From the NCBI GenBank assembly GCA_963921825.1, contig OY997595.1, positions 68,045,879 through 68,109,878 of the forward strand: DNA of 64,000 nucleotides. Direction: 5' to 3'. Position 1 is the first letter of the stretch. Each line of letters starts with the position of its first letter. Source of the stretch: Erodium maritimum (lineage: Eukaryota > Streptophyta > Magnoliopsida > Geraniales > Geraniaceae). Under the pieces are notes generated by a model. It did not search any database. It had not been told where the DNA came from and was given only the letters and a program-made list of their open reading frames with translations. Below, one piece after another: positions 1-11,418 of the stretch. A program made the translations under genes and the position numbers.

Positions 1-667
1 AGGTTGTGGGCTAGCCTTCCGACTGAGATCGGGAGAAGTTGCACGACAGGTCGACCGCCTGACCTGACAGGGATCAGTAAAGGGCGAGAGAGAGAGGAGG
101 TTACTGAGCAGCTGGCGTGCGATCCTTTGTGATCTTGTTTGGTGTGCGGTCCTTTGTGATCTTGGGTGTTGCGTGGTTGTCTGTCGTGTCTTTAGAGGAG
201 GTCGTCAATCGTTATGTTGGGTCTACATTACGTGTTCGAGTGTTGAGTCGGTTGAGGAAAGTAACAGCGGGTGTGTGTCAGTCGGAGTACTTGAGTTGGG
301 GACAGTGATCCCCGGTGTTGAGTTTGTTGTTGGTGTTACCGGCATTGTCTGCTAAGTATGCCGTAGTCAGTCTGTATCCGTGGTAGTGAGCGAACGCTCA
401 CCCCTAGCTGTTTTTCCTACAGGTACTGGTCGCAGGTTGGACTAGGTGAGCTCCCGAAGCTTGAAGAGTTAGGAGCGGGAGTCCGGGTTTACTTTTGAGT
501 CTAGCGACGTATACCATGTATTTTGTCCACTTGTTGGGACGTATTTTGAGTTGTAAATACTTATTTCGTTAAACAAATTGTTGATTTTAAAGCGATTTAT
601 TCAAAAGGTTTGATTACTTTAAACGTTCGCGTTCCGGGTTCGGTTTTACTGAATTTGGGGCGTGACA
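1..667. mobile_element. End of a long LTR (Ty3/gypsy-like family), cut by window edge
   Basis: The block ends with ATTTGGGGCGTGACA, the same terminal sequence as the complete LTR at 33023-35608 and the reverse complement of the start of the LTRs at 37223 and 42452. Its other end lies outside the window, so it could be a solo LTR or the 3' LTR of a full element. Short open frames inside it (for example 117-308) have no recognisable domain and I read them as non-coding. Assignment to a long-LTR gypsy family, possibly Tekay/Del-like, rests on LTR length and termini only. Confidence 0.7.
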
Positions 668-929
668 TTTTGTGTTTGTATGACTGTGTAAGAAGAGAAT
701 TATGGTTGATATGTATGGATACTGGTTAGAGCATCTACAATGGTTTGCCATGACTAGTGTCGTGAGGCTATGGTAGGGGATGTTTTTTTGCTTTCTCTCT
801 CCTCCCTCCCATGACTTCCTGTCATGACCTCTCCAATGGTCTGCTATCCATTTTTCTATCCAAACACTTAAAAAGTTTAAAATAGCCCTAACTAACAGAC
901 AAATTTTCAAACATATACCCCTCACATTT
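668..929. other. Spacer with a MITE-like terminus
   Basis: No gene seen. A TTA followed by GAGCATCTACAATGG at about 726-743 resembles a PIF/Harbinger-type terminus, and a similar start occurs at 36099. I could not find a matching inverted end nearby, so no element boundary is claimed. Confidence 0.3.
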
Positions 930-1535
930 TACTTTTCAAAAATCAGTTTTTATTTTTGAAAATCAGATTTAATTTTTATAAAATCAGTTTTATTTTTTTA
1001 GAATCAGATTTATTTATTTTAAAATCACTTTTTATTTAAAGGAACCGGTTTCATTTTTTTAAATCAGATTTATTTATTTTAAACTCACTTTTTATTTAAA
1101 AAAATCAGTTTCATTTTTTAAAATCAGATTTATTTATTTAAAAATCACTTTTTATTTAAAAAAATCAGTTTTATTTTTTAAAATCATATTTTATTTATTT
1201 TTAAATCACTTTTTATTTTAAAAAAATCAGTTTCATTTTTTAAAATCATATTTATTTATTTTAAAATCACTTTTTATTTAAAAAATCAGTTTTATTTTTT
1301 AAAATCAGATTTTATTTATTTTTAAATCACTTTTTATTTAAAAAATCAGTTTTATTTTTAAAAAACAGATTTTTTTTAAAATCAGTTATATATTTTTAAA
1401 ATCATATTTATTTATTTAAAATCACTTTTTATTTAAAAAAATCAGTTTTACTTTTTTTAAAATCAGATTTATTTATTTTTAAATCACTTTTTAGTTCAAA
1501 AAATCAGTTTTATTTTTTTTAATTCATTTCAGCAA
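930..1535. repeat. AT-rich tandem repeat, about 60-bp unit built from 20-bp subunits
   Basis: The sequence repeats three related subunits of about 20 bp: AAATCAGTTTTATTTTT, AAATCAGATTTATTTATT and AAATCACTTTTTATTTAA. They follow in the same order to make a unit of roughly 60 bp, present about nine times with small length changes. No coding signal. The block is extremely AT-rich and the higher-order order is well kept. Confidence 0.85.
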
Positions 1536-3265
1536 TCTCACCTAACCCCTCCATCTTTAATAATCCCACCAAATCATCATCCACAAAATAAAAAATTTCA
1601 GCCATTAACAATTCAATTTACAAAATCAATATTCATTTCATTATCATGCACATCAGAAAATTGAAATAAAAAAACATGACCATTGTCGATCTGGTCGAGA
1701 TGAGAGATGAGGAGAGAGAGAGATGTGTGGATGGGGTTGGGGTTGAAAGAGGAGAGCTTCGGCCTACACCACCATCGCCTCCAGTGTGTGAAGAAGTTCC
1801 ACTCCTGAGTTATGGCAGAAGCTCACGCGCCATCGTCCTCTTCATGGATCCGAGAGAACATTGTTCTCCTCTCCGCCTCTTTCACCGTAGATCCGAGAGA
1901 ACACATTTCATCGACGTGTTTTTTAAATTGATTTTTGTGGTTCTGAAATGATTTGAGATGAGTTGGAGAGATAAGGAGAGAGAGATTCAAAATGGGTTCT
2001 GAACATTGAAATGGGGATTTGAGATGAGTTTGAGATGAATGATAAGTTTAGGTTTTGTTTTTTGATTTTTTAATTTATAAATTAGTATATTTAGTTAGAA
2101 TAAAAAATATAGATTTTCTTAAAAACATATTGATTTTTAAATAAAAATTAAATTTTAAAAGGGAACTTTGGGTATTTAAAAAAAATTGGGGTCATGTGCC
2201 ATCCAAAATGGATGGAAAACTAACGGCGGGTACTAAACTGACACAAAATGTTTCGTTTGGGTACTGATGTGTCAACAAGTTTGGTTAGGATACTTGGATG
2301 AAAACCAAATATTTTTAGGGTACTCGAATGATAATAACCCTTAATTTTATGAACAGTTGGACATATAAGTTAATAAATTTTACACTTGTTAATCAGATTT
2401 TAGGATTATACAGTAACAAGTACATATAAATCTTGTATTAAACACAGTTATTTATCCAAATTGAATCGAACTCAAGACTTTTAGATATAGTTTTGAGTCT
2501 TAACTGTTTGGATGTCTTTTTAGAAAATTTTATTGTTTATATTTATGGTGTTCAATGTTATTTAGGGTATTTGATGTTTGAATGTTAGATTTAGGTTAAG
2601 GTCTGATGTCAATCTTATTTTAGTTAATTTTGATGTTTGTATGTTAGGTTTGTAGATTTTGAAGATTAAATACAGAATATAGTTGGTTCCAAATTTTGAC
2701 TGTTTAATTTTACTTGAAAATTGAAATTATACGACTTTTGATGTTGTGTGTCCTGTGTAGCGTCAATAATTATTTCTCTTCAGTTAGATGTGTGCTTAAA
2801 TTTGGAAACCGATAGTTCAAATATGTTTCCTTAGATTTCTATGCTATAAATATCAGTAATTTATTATTTTGTAATTAGATTTAAAGAATTTGATAGTTTA
2901 TTTCTTGAATTTTTATAAGTTAGATGTCTGTTTGAAAAAGCTGATATTTTTTATTTTCTAATAATTTTTGAATTTTTTTTTGTAATTATATTTTTTTTTA
3001 AAGAATTAATATTTTAAAATTTTATTTTTTTATCCGGTTACATTTGTGCTTAAAAACTGTTAGTTTTTATAGTATTTTTTTCAACTAGATTTGAGAAAAC
3101 TGATATTTTAAATATTTATCAGATTAGATATGTGTTTAAAAGACTTATTATTTTGTTCATTAACAATATTTCAAGAAAATATTTTGTAGTAGTCTCATAA
3201 TTAGATTAAAAATGCGATATTAACAAAAATGGCTTAAAATATTATCAGGTCACATTTGTGCTTAA
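1536..3265. other. AT-rich spacer, no gene recognised
   Basis: A 91-codon open frame at 1676-1951 starts with ATG but shows no known domain and includes simple GA-rich sequence, so it is not called as a gene. The stretch near 2160-2340 ends in ATAATAACCC, resembling the ends of other MITEs in this window, but no partner terminus was found. The rest is AT-rich sequence without coding signal. Confidence 0.4.
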
Positions 3266-3633
3266 GAGCCTCCACAGTATTGGGTAGGGAGTTGGCGGGG
3301 AGGTGCTGGCGGTGAGTAGTCGACGGCGTGAAGCAGGCGGGGAGCTGGCGGTGAACTGGCGGGGAGTTACTTTTTCAACGCTGGTAGGGAAAAGAGACGT
3401 TGAGCTCGACGCTAGCATTTACCGCTGGTGTTGAGAGCAATTCCACCTCGTTGACTGCGCCGACCGTTGGACCTCCACACGCTGGCGACACGTGACAATG
3501 CGCTGACAACTGAGGAATTCAATTTTCCCCTTTTATAAATAGCAACTTTCCACATTTTTTCAAACACATCAACAACATTCTCTCAACCTACCACTCTATT
3601 TTTTCTCCACATTTCATATATTTTTGTTTTGCA

Positions 3634-4594
3634 ATGGAATTTGATCTGAACGACTGGGGGATATGTCAACGAGTTAGGCGGCGACATGTTTGAAACAACA
3701 TTTCAACAATTTCCTCCCTTCGAGCGCTGTATCCGGAGCGACAACCGAACAGTCTCCAATGGTTATCGATGTCGCCGCCAGCGAACAACCAAAAAAACGA
3801 CGCGAAGGTTGTGGACCGTCAATGAGGATGAGCGTATTATTCGCACTTGGAGGCACCGTTCCTACGATTCAATTCACGGGAATGCGAAGCATAACATGAA
3901 GTATTGGGGGGGGAGGGGGGGGGGGGGCATCGCCGAAAAAGTCGATGCTATGCGTGGACCGGATGATTCTAAGAGGAGCCAGAAGTAGTGTAAAGACCAT
4001 TGGGGTCAAGTGAATCCTAAAGTGACGAAGTTCCAATGACACTACATCCGGTGTGTGAATGACCACAAGAGCGGTCGTTCCGATAATGAAGTCACGATAT
4101 TGCCCGATGAAATGTACTTGAAGAAAGAAAAGGTTCAATTTGTGTGGAAACGTTGGTGGAGGCTCGTCAAAGGCGAGCACAAGTGGACGACTAGAAATTT
4201 TGCCATCGACATAGACGAGGGTGAAGGCGAAGGCACACCGGCGAGTAATTTCGAGCCATCTACCGACTCGGGCAAGCGCACTCGTGAAGATACACCTAGG
4301 GAGCACAGTGAGCGCACCACGGGGATGTTCGACCGCTCACCAGTGTATAAGCGGCCTATGGGTCAGAAGGCGACAAAAGTTGCGAAGCTCAAAGGTAAAG
4401 GCCATGTAGCCACCAAGAAGAAGATTGTTCAGCGTGTTGAGGCGGCCCATTTAGCTGCGAAGGAAGCAAACCAAGAGAAAATGGAACTCGTGGCCTTCGA
4501 TCGATGGGTACAAGAGGACGCCAAGGACAAGTCGGCCATGACACGCCTGAGCTTGAGGCCCACTTTGCGACCCTTGAGATGTTGCGCAATTTGA
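3634..4594 (+). pseudogene. Trihelix/MYB-like ORF1 of a Harbinger-type element (broken)
   Basis: Pieces in three consecutive segments read like the plant MYB/SANT-like protein that accompanies PIF/Harbinger transposases. They include RRLWTVNEDERIIRTW (first helix with W and acidic residues), then CKDHW, then a stretch rich in Lys/Arg ending KWTTRNF, and a Lys-rich C-terminus around 4340-4500. In-frame stops at about 3987 and 4036, a G-run near 3906-3927 and a frame change near 3680 break it. Known family members bind DNA or help localise the transposase. This copy cannot encode an intact protein as written. Confidence 0.55.
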
Positions 4595-4599
4595 TAAGT

Positions 4600-5270
4600 A
4601 ATGTCGCCCCTTGAATTATCTACTTGTTTCCCCAACGTTGTTTTTTTTTTCATTAATGAATTGTAGCCCTTCCTATGCATAGGTTTGCGTGAACTATTGC
4701 AATGAACATGCAAAATGTCCAAAATGACCTTTGGTGGCCGGCGGTTTTGTTGGCTATAAATGCCACCTTTTCCTTCCATTATTTTCACACCTCTTCACTC
4801 CAATAACCCTCTTCCTCCATGAGCTATTTTCCTTTCAAACCCCCTGCTATCATTTTTTCCTTTTCCGTAAGGCCGAAAACACAGCAGCCTACCCGTGACG
4901 CCATGAGGAAGAGATGTTTTTGGTGCTATTTTGGCTACACAATGCCCGTCCGGGGCCAAATAATAAGTACCGCCCGGAAGTGTTCGCCAACTATGTCGAA
5001 ATTGCACCGGACGATGACCGCGACGCACACAAAAGCAGTGTAGGGACCATTGGCAGAGGATGTCCCTGAAGATGCACCCTTTCAATTTATGTTACCGTGA
5101 ATCAGCGCTTGCTCGCCTTTTGGGAAAAACCGAAGCTTTTCTTCGAACTGTAGCGGCGGACCGGTATCTTGCCCAACATGGCCACCACTTCACGAAATTC
5201 TCGCTTTGGGAGATCGTTAAATACCACCTGAAGTTCCTCCCGTACGTTCACGAACTGTAAATCGTAAACA
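4600..5270 (+). other. Element interior with short unidentified frames
   Basis: Two short open frames (4819-5043 and 5060-5260) follow the ORF1 remnant inside the same element. The second has an ordinary-looking amino-acid composition but matches nothing I recognise. They could be captured host sequence or degraded transposon sequence. Confidence 0.25.
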
Positions 5271-5699
5271 TGTTAAGTTGGCTTTCCTGTTTTAGTGGTA
5301 ATAACGTGTACTTTTCCGTTCACGAGCTTGTCGAGCTTGTTTGTGTTATTTTCTTCTTGTTTTGAATAAAAAAATATGTTTTTAATTTCACCATTGGCGG
5401 CTCCCCGCCGGTAAAAAATCTCCCACTACAGACTGTTGGCGTTTATCGTAGGCGGTGAGCTGGCGGCGAACAAAAAATATATTATTTTAATGCTCATCGC
5501 CAGCACCTTCCCGCAAGTACCGGCGGCTAATGTTGTTGATGCTCTGAACAACATATTATTGACGGTATTTTAGGACATGATCAATTTAGATCCTCATCGC
5601 AATATCACATGCCAATTAGATATTTATTTTATTATTTGTAAATAGCATGATTGTTGTCATATCTTTGTTTCATTTCTTGTTCACGGTAATACTTCTATA

Positions 5700-6000
5700 A
5701 ATTTATGAGTAGTTTGGTCAATAATACACAAGCAAGGATACAATATTTCTACTTTTATATGGTATCAAAACCATCGTCTTGCGATAACAATTCCCGCTCT
5801 TATTGAGACTCTTGCACTACAACAAGGTCCTTAGTCTTTTTTTAACAAATTGCAAGCCTTTTATGACAAGTTGTAGGATCTTCGAACTCTTCCCAAATGT
5901 ACTTGTGGGAAGTGTATTTGCGACATTAACGGATAAATCAAGGCTTTGAGAAACGAAGAACCACACTTGCCTAGACTGGTTGTCTCGATCACTCACCACT
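5700..6000 (+). pseudogene. Ty1/copia LTR end, primer-binding site and gag remnant
   Basis: TGGTATCAAAACCAT at about 5759 resembles the initiator-Met tRNA primer-binding site of copia elements, directly after an LTR-like stretch. Downstream, in the plus direction, residues such as DLRTLPKCTCGKCICDIN resemble the cysteine-rich end of the copia gag UBN2 region, with in-frame stops. Only this 5' piece survives. The following 6000-6600 has no recognisable coding sequence. Confidence 0.5.
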
Positions 6001-6659
6001 TTATGTCAGTCGGAGCTCAGCCCGTGCATGGTAGTGGATGGAGGGGAGATAACGACCAAGTACCTGAAACGCACCACCTTGTTGCCGCCGCTATCCCCTA
6101 TACTTCATATTTTTCTAGAGATACAACTCCTATGCTCTCTACAAGTTCTCGACACAAAATTGGGGAAGGAAGAAGCCCTCAAGGGGCTATTATAGTGGGC
6201 TATACATAAGGCACATCCTTCTACATGCCCATTTCAAGAGGAGTTAACGTGAATTAACCATAACAGCTAGTTTGTGGGTTCCATGGTTGGACTTGCGTTC
6301 GGGTATTGACAAGTATCCTTCCGAAGTAGGAAGTTCTCTTCCAGACTCCATCAGCTAATCAACAAAATCACCCTTTCTCTTTTTGGATGAACTTTTGTCC
6401 ACCCCCGACATATTCTACATTCCCATCTCCCATCTTGTCCCTCCGAATATAAACTGTCTTTTTCCTTCCTTTACCATCCACTTCCTTTCCCACTTGTACC
6501 TATTCCCTTCATTCTACTAATCTGCATCTGTTTCGACCCCTCATCTGACATCAAACTCGAGTCTTCCACCTCCATCCCTACTTCCTCCAATCCCCTACAC
6601 CGTCCTCAGTCCACACCTTCATCGGGACCGAACTTCCCTCCTTCCCGGTTTATTGATCT

Positions 6660-7771
6660 TTAATTCCTTAGCTGCATGTACCTCAACACGAGTTGGAAGC
6701 CTGCCAATGTGAATTTTAACATCTTGTTGGAGTTCCGGGTTATCCAACTTCTGTATCGATATCCCTCCCCCTTCCTCGTCCAGGAATCCACTAAAGATGT
6801 TGGCCGAGGCACTAATGAGTTCTTGGGAGACGAAACTACCAGCGCCCTGTCATTATGCGCCTCCATATTCCATACCTTAAGACCCTTTTCTTTTCCTTGT
6901 CCCTAGTATCTACCCTATTGACCACTCTGAAATCGTGGCACTTCAGTCCTCATTTGAGACTCATAACACCCTTGTTTCAGACCTGTGCTGCCTTCCTTGC
7001 GTTCTCATTGTATATGGTTTAATCTTCCACAACCAAAACAAAAGAATGACAAACGTTCATATTGAATCTTTACAATAGTTTCCTCCCCTTGTCCCTTAAA
7101 AATAGTTTCACTGTATTTTTTAGGGGCTTATCAATTCTCCATTGCACCCTCACCCCAATATAGTTTTCCCATGCACAACCGTCTTCATCACATTCTACTT
7201 CGATCGTTCGTCCCAATTTTTCTCCAATTAAATGTCACGCCGCCGAGTTTAACGCTCAGAAAGGAAGATTTGATGCATGAATCCATAAGGCAGTAAACTC
7301 AAACAGAATTTTATCAAACTTATCCTCCGATTTGATCTTATGCAATGCAACTTGGGCTTTGTTAAAACCCCATGGTTCCATCTCCAAAACTTTTTCCCTC
7401 TCGTCCTGCGACGAGAAGTAAACACCTGTCCCCGTCAAAGTTAATGCTTGTCTCACCATTCCATCGCAATTCCAAGCATTTTTCATGACAGACCGAAACA
7501 CTTGGGTTCTGTAGCTTTTACTGGTCAGAACCTTCGCGGCAAATCCATATTTATACTTCTCACCTCCTAGGTGTAGGGCTTCTTTTAGGACCACTGTTTC
7601 CTCTTCATCATTACTGTCGATGACTACACTCAACAACTTCTCCTGCAACTCCTCCATAATTACGCAATTGATTACACAACACATGCTACACCCCTTATAC
7701 CACCGCTGAACACAAAGCAGCGCTGACACCGAACTTCCACACGAACCAATCGATGGAACCAAACGAACCAA
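6660..7771 (-). pseudogene. LINE ORF1 remnant (DUF4283 plus zinc knuckle)
   Basis: The frame at 7256-7771 reads as a DUF4283-type ORF1 N-terminus, including VYFSSQDEREKVLEMEPWGF, a conserved pattern in plant L1 ORF1 proteins. Continuing on the minus strand below 7255, pieces in shifted frames give KPLKNTVKLFLRDKG and FFCFGCGRLNH, the start of a CCHC zinc knuckle whose last cysteine falls after an in-frame stop. The frame at 6660-6866 may be the tail. ORF2 is not seen downstream. An independent L1 derivative lies immediately upstream of its start. Confidence 0.65.
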
Positions 7772-10303
7772 TTAGTGTTATCATTTTTTTTTGAAACGGG
7801 TAACCGGCAATTTCATTAATGCCAACTGGAAATCAGACAAGTTGAGGCGTGACCGCCTCGGGTTCCAAATGTTTGTCCGGGCCGACCGTAGCAAGCCCGG
7901 TGCTCATGGACCCATAATTTTAGCCCACTTGAACTTGTGGGCAACAACTCAAGATAACCCCCTACCGTCGTTTCAACATAACGAGGGAAAATAAAGCAAT
8001 GTCCAAAACCAACAGAAACAACATAGTCCCAAAAAACATAACAGAAATAGCTGAAAAATAGAGTGGCTGGTGCTGATAGTGCAGGCTGCCCGGGACCTCC
8101 CAGCATTGGCTGTCCCAGGTCTGTGGGTATAGGCTGGTGACGACGCCTCCCACCCCTGCTGGGGCCGATCATTCCTCCACCGGAGGCCTCTGGACCTCCG
8201 CTCCCTCTGCTCGGACCTCCCCTCGAAATAGCAGCTTCCAGGATTGCTGATTGGTATCCAGATCCCCCTTGCGCTTCTTGGTCTCTAGTGGGCGAGCATA
8301 CTGTGATCCACTTCTGGTCTTCAGGATGGTCTTCTTCCCTTAGCCTCTTCTGGGGCCTCCTTTGCCTAGACTCCCCTGAAGATCCGCTGGGTAGCCCCGT
8401 GGCTCTGGCTCTTCTTCCTTCCTCATCATCGCATTGAATCCAGGAGGAGCTCCGGTCGCGGGACCATCGGTAGAGTGGATGTTAGCTAGGAGGTCAGGCT
8501 TTGTGGACTTGGGAGGCGGGTAGGGTTCTCCACGGCCATCCTCCTGTAAGGTAGTGGTCAACCCTTCCGGGTTAACCTTAGCCAGAAGGTCAGGCTTCGG
8601 ACTGCCTGCATTGGACGACTCAGCCTCCATAGTTATCTCTCTGGAGCGGATCATAGGGTTCAGAGTGAGGTCGCTCAGGAGGTAGGTGATCGTCGGGTGT
8701 GAAGCTGGGAGAGGTGTCTCCCAAACCCTATGGATCAGCTGGTCTACATCCAGGTCCCGGGGGACCAAGATAGACCTATCATAGCGGACCTCCTCCCGAC
8801 CAATTCCTTGGAGCAGCGTCTGACAGTTCGGTAGCCTGTGTATCAACATACCACACCTGCGACAAAAGTCCACCACCATCTCATATTGTAGGTCAATCAC
8901 AGTGGAGGAATCGGTACCTGAGAAACGGAGTTTGGTTCTCCGTCGCAGTGGGCGGGACAGCTCCATACGGACTCGCATCCAGAGATGCCTGTCCTCCCGT
9001 CGGACCGTTGGGATAGGGGCCGATAGGACTTGGGTGCCTATACTGCTCGCTAGGAGACCTCGAATGTAGGAATTCCTCGCTCCTCCCGGGACATTCAATG
9101 CCCTGACCCCAAGTTCCACATGACCGAAGGTGATGTCTTCCGGTCGCTCAAAACGCCGGAGCGGTTCAAATAGGAGGGGGAAGCCCTTAAAACTCCAGGG
9201 ACCCCTGTGATGGATGTCTTCCATAGTCCGTGCGGACGGGAAGTGATACCCCGTGACGGTGGGGGTCAAGAACTCAACACGGATCCCCGTAACCTTCCAT
9301 TTCTTCAGCATCATCCCGCAGACGATGTGCTGATTGTGCGAGCCGTCCCCTGCAACCCTTGCGGCCAAGGAGAATTCATATGATTCCCAGGTAAACAAAG
9401 GGATCCCCTCGTCCGAGACCACCAGTTCCTCATCCTCGTCTTCCCAGTCCGGGATCGGGGAGATGCGAGGTGGCTGAGTCTCCAAAACTGTCCCTGATGG
9501 CCGGCCACCCCTCGGAGTGATGGGGGTAGCAGTTCGTCCCCGCTCGGACAAAATAGGGCGGTGGATAGTCGTCGGAGATTGGACCGACCGGGGGAGAGTG
9601 AGCATGTCCCGATAGACCTCCCTCGGCGTTGATGATAGGCCGGGGTAGGACGGACAGAGACCCGCCAGGTCAGTCACCCCGCCAGCGATCTGGGGCGGCT
9701 CGGTGGGCGAGGTCGGACCCGAGAGGGCTGTCAGATATGGCGTGGACGAGCCCGACTTGTCCTTCGGATCCGTCGTCTTGGGTGGCTGCTGACGAGGAGG
9801 TGGAGATGCCAGGGCAGACAGCGGCGGAAACTCGGTGGCGTTGCGAGCCGGGTGCAGTACGGAGGTCCCGAGGCCACGGGCGACCTCTGCATGCGATCAG
9901 ATCTGGCCGAATTTGGTCATTTCCGGCTCAGCACAGCGAGGGGGAGGGTGATCCGTCATCGGGGGATCGGAAATGGTCACGGAGGAGATGAGGGAGATCT
10001 GGTGGTGGCGAAGGTTGTTCCGGCACCGCAGTCGGAGATGAGTCACGATCGTTGTGGACGAACGTGACTGGGCGCCGGTGGATAGAGAGAGGCCGGTTGC
10101 GATGGAGAGGCAGAGAACAGGCCGGCGACAGTGGTCGGAGAGGAGAGATGAAGGCGGCGGCGGCTGGAACCTGCTAGGTTTCGAGAGTAACCTCTGGAAG
10201 GTTTATTTTGGAGAGCGTTTTCGGAAAATGGATAATAACATCAATAGTTTTAACCCTTCAAATTTTTGAGTAACTTACTGTTTGTCAATTAGTGTTATCA
10301 TTT
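7769..10303 (-). mobile_element. L1-type retroposon with ORF1 but no ORF2, 18-bp target duplication
   Basis: Identical 18-bp copies of CAATTAGTGTTATCATTT lie at 7769-7786 and 10286-10303 and bracket the insert. The insert begins on the plus strand with a T-run, which is the reverse of a poly(A) tail, so the element runs on the minus strand with its 5' end near 10285. It contains a GC-rich 5' region, one long ORF1 and about 550 bp of 3' sequence, but no endonuclease or reverse transcriptase. Length is 2.5 kb, against the roughly 6 kb of a complete plant L1. Confidence 0.85.
8340..9677 (-). CDS. L1 ORF1 protein (DUF4283, CCHC zinc knuckle)
   Basis: ORF1 proteins of plant L1 elements bind the element RNA. 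The frame shows a DUF4283 region, with MLKKWKVTGIRVEFLTPTV in the first half, GPWSFKGFPLLFEPL and then a conserved basic stretch. FCRRCGMLIHRLPNC follows, a CX2CX4HX4C knuckle near residue 285. The C-terminus is Pro/Gly/Arg-rich. The frame stays open upstream to about 9896 but has no ATG there. The listed start is a GTG, and the first in-frame ATG comes about 25 codons later, so the true start may have been lost or lies in another frame (an ATG at about 9892 is out of frame). Over 440 codons without a stop suggest a fairly young insertion. Confidence 0.75.
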   Translation of the reverse strand: MTDLAGLCPSYPGLSSTPREVYRDMLTLPRSVQSPTTIHRPILSERGRTATPITPRGGRPSGTVLETQPPRISPIPDWEDEDEELVVSDEGIPLFTWESYEFSLAARVAGDGSHNQHIVCGMMLKKWKVTGIRVEFLTPTVTGYHFPSARTMEDIHHRGPWSFKGFPLLFEPLRRFERPEDITFGHVELGVRALNVPGGARNSYIRGLLASSIGTQVLSAPIPTVRREDRHLWMRVRMELSRPLRRRTKLRFSGTDSSTVIDLQYEMVVDFCRRCGMLIHRLPNCQTLLQGIGREEVRYDRSILVPRDLDVDQLIHRVWETPLPASHPTITYLLSDLTLNPMIRSREITMEAESSNAGSPKPDLLAKVNPEGLTTTLQEDGRGEPYPPPKSTKPDLLANIHSTDGPATGAPPGFNAMMRKEEEPEPRGYPADLQGSLGKGGPRRG

Positions 10304-11418
10304 ACTAGTTGCTATTGTTACATAATGCCTTCTTCGGAGTATAGTTTTGTACTCACAAAAAAAAAAATAGGTTGCTTTTGTGTCGAAAATTAGGTGACTT
10401 TCTTCACAACATAATTGAATGCCAATTTTGCCCTCCATTTTTCATCTACTCTCTTTTCTACCCAGAAATATTCTCAAAAGAAACTGCAGCTTAGTTTCGA
10501 GAAATCAATCCTATTACCAAATATTGACAGAGATTCGAGGGAAGAAGAACCACAGAATCCGATCAACGAGTGCAAAGTTTGCTCCTTTTCATGGGCACGA
10601 CCTTCTTCTAATTTGCCCCAAACTCGCATAACAGTGACCGAAGAGAGAGCGGCTCTGAAGAACAGAAGAAAGTGACAATAACAACCAGTTTGATACCTCA
10701 AGCTCTGGCCTGTCAACTGGGCATCTTCTTCGTCATTATAAAGGTATTTATTGATCTTCACCGATTCCAGCTCATGGGTCCTCTTCAGAACCTAAGAATA
10801 GCTCATGGGTGCTTAGCAATTTGTAGCTTTATCATCACTTCAATTCCGAGGGTTTTTGTTTTCGTGTGAGAATCAGTGGGTCTGGTGTGATTTTGGGGTT
10901 TTGAGTGGGAATTTACTTCGAAATTTACACTAACAGTGATTCAATTTTGGTGCTGGAGAAGTTTTTTTTTGAAGGATATGCCTGTATCAATGGGTCTCTT
11001 AGTTTTATGCTGTCTGGTTATTTAAAAATCTGAGTTAAAGTACTGATTTTTCCTAATTTTCATACTATGCTCAGTCTATCAAGTTGGGCTATTTGTTCTT
11101 CACCAGTCCAGAGGATTGGTAGATAAGTGGTCATACATAATATTGTATATTATGGGACACCCTGAATAGTTTTGCTAAGTTAAAACTTAGAAGAGGTATC
11201 AGTTGATTCATGTCATTGTGTACAACGAAACGAAGGTACTGTATATCAGTGGGTGTGCGAATCAATATGGGCGTATGCAATGTTACTAGTTTGTAGATAA
11301 TTGTGTTTCTTCCTGTGGACGGGGCAATGTTGAGAAATATTAGAAACGAAGTTTAATCCCCATTTCGGTAAACTTAGTTGTGATACTAAGAAACCATTGT
11401 TAATCTTAGCTCTGATTA

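Larger units (their letters stand above)
3266..5545 (+). mobile_element. PIF/Harbinger-like element carrying a decayed accessory ORF
   Basis: The left end AGAGCCTCCACAGTATTGGG and the reverse complement of the right end AGAGCATCAACAACATTAGC match imperfectly. Subterminal GC-rich stretches (GGTGCTGGCGGTGAG on the left, its near complement at about 5490-5510) are also inverted. Inside is a trihelix/MYB-like ORF typical of PIF/Harbinger ORF1. No transposase domain is visible, so it is probably non-autonomous. Target duplication is not clear. Confidence 0.55.

Noticed and set aside
614..925. Reverse-strand open frame of 103 codons
   Set aside because: It crosses the LTR end and AT-rich spacer, shows no domain and has repeat-like composition.
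5759..5773. Copia primer-binding-like site considered as part of the element at 53946
   Set aside because: It is 48 kb away, on the other strand, with its own gag remnant, so it belongs to a separate decayed element.
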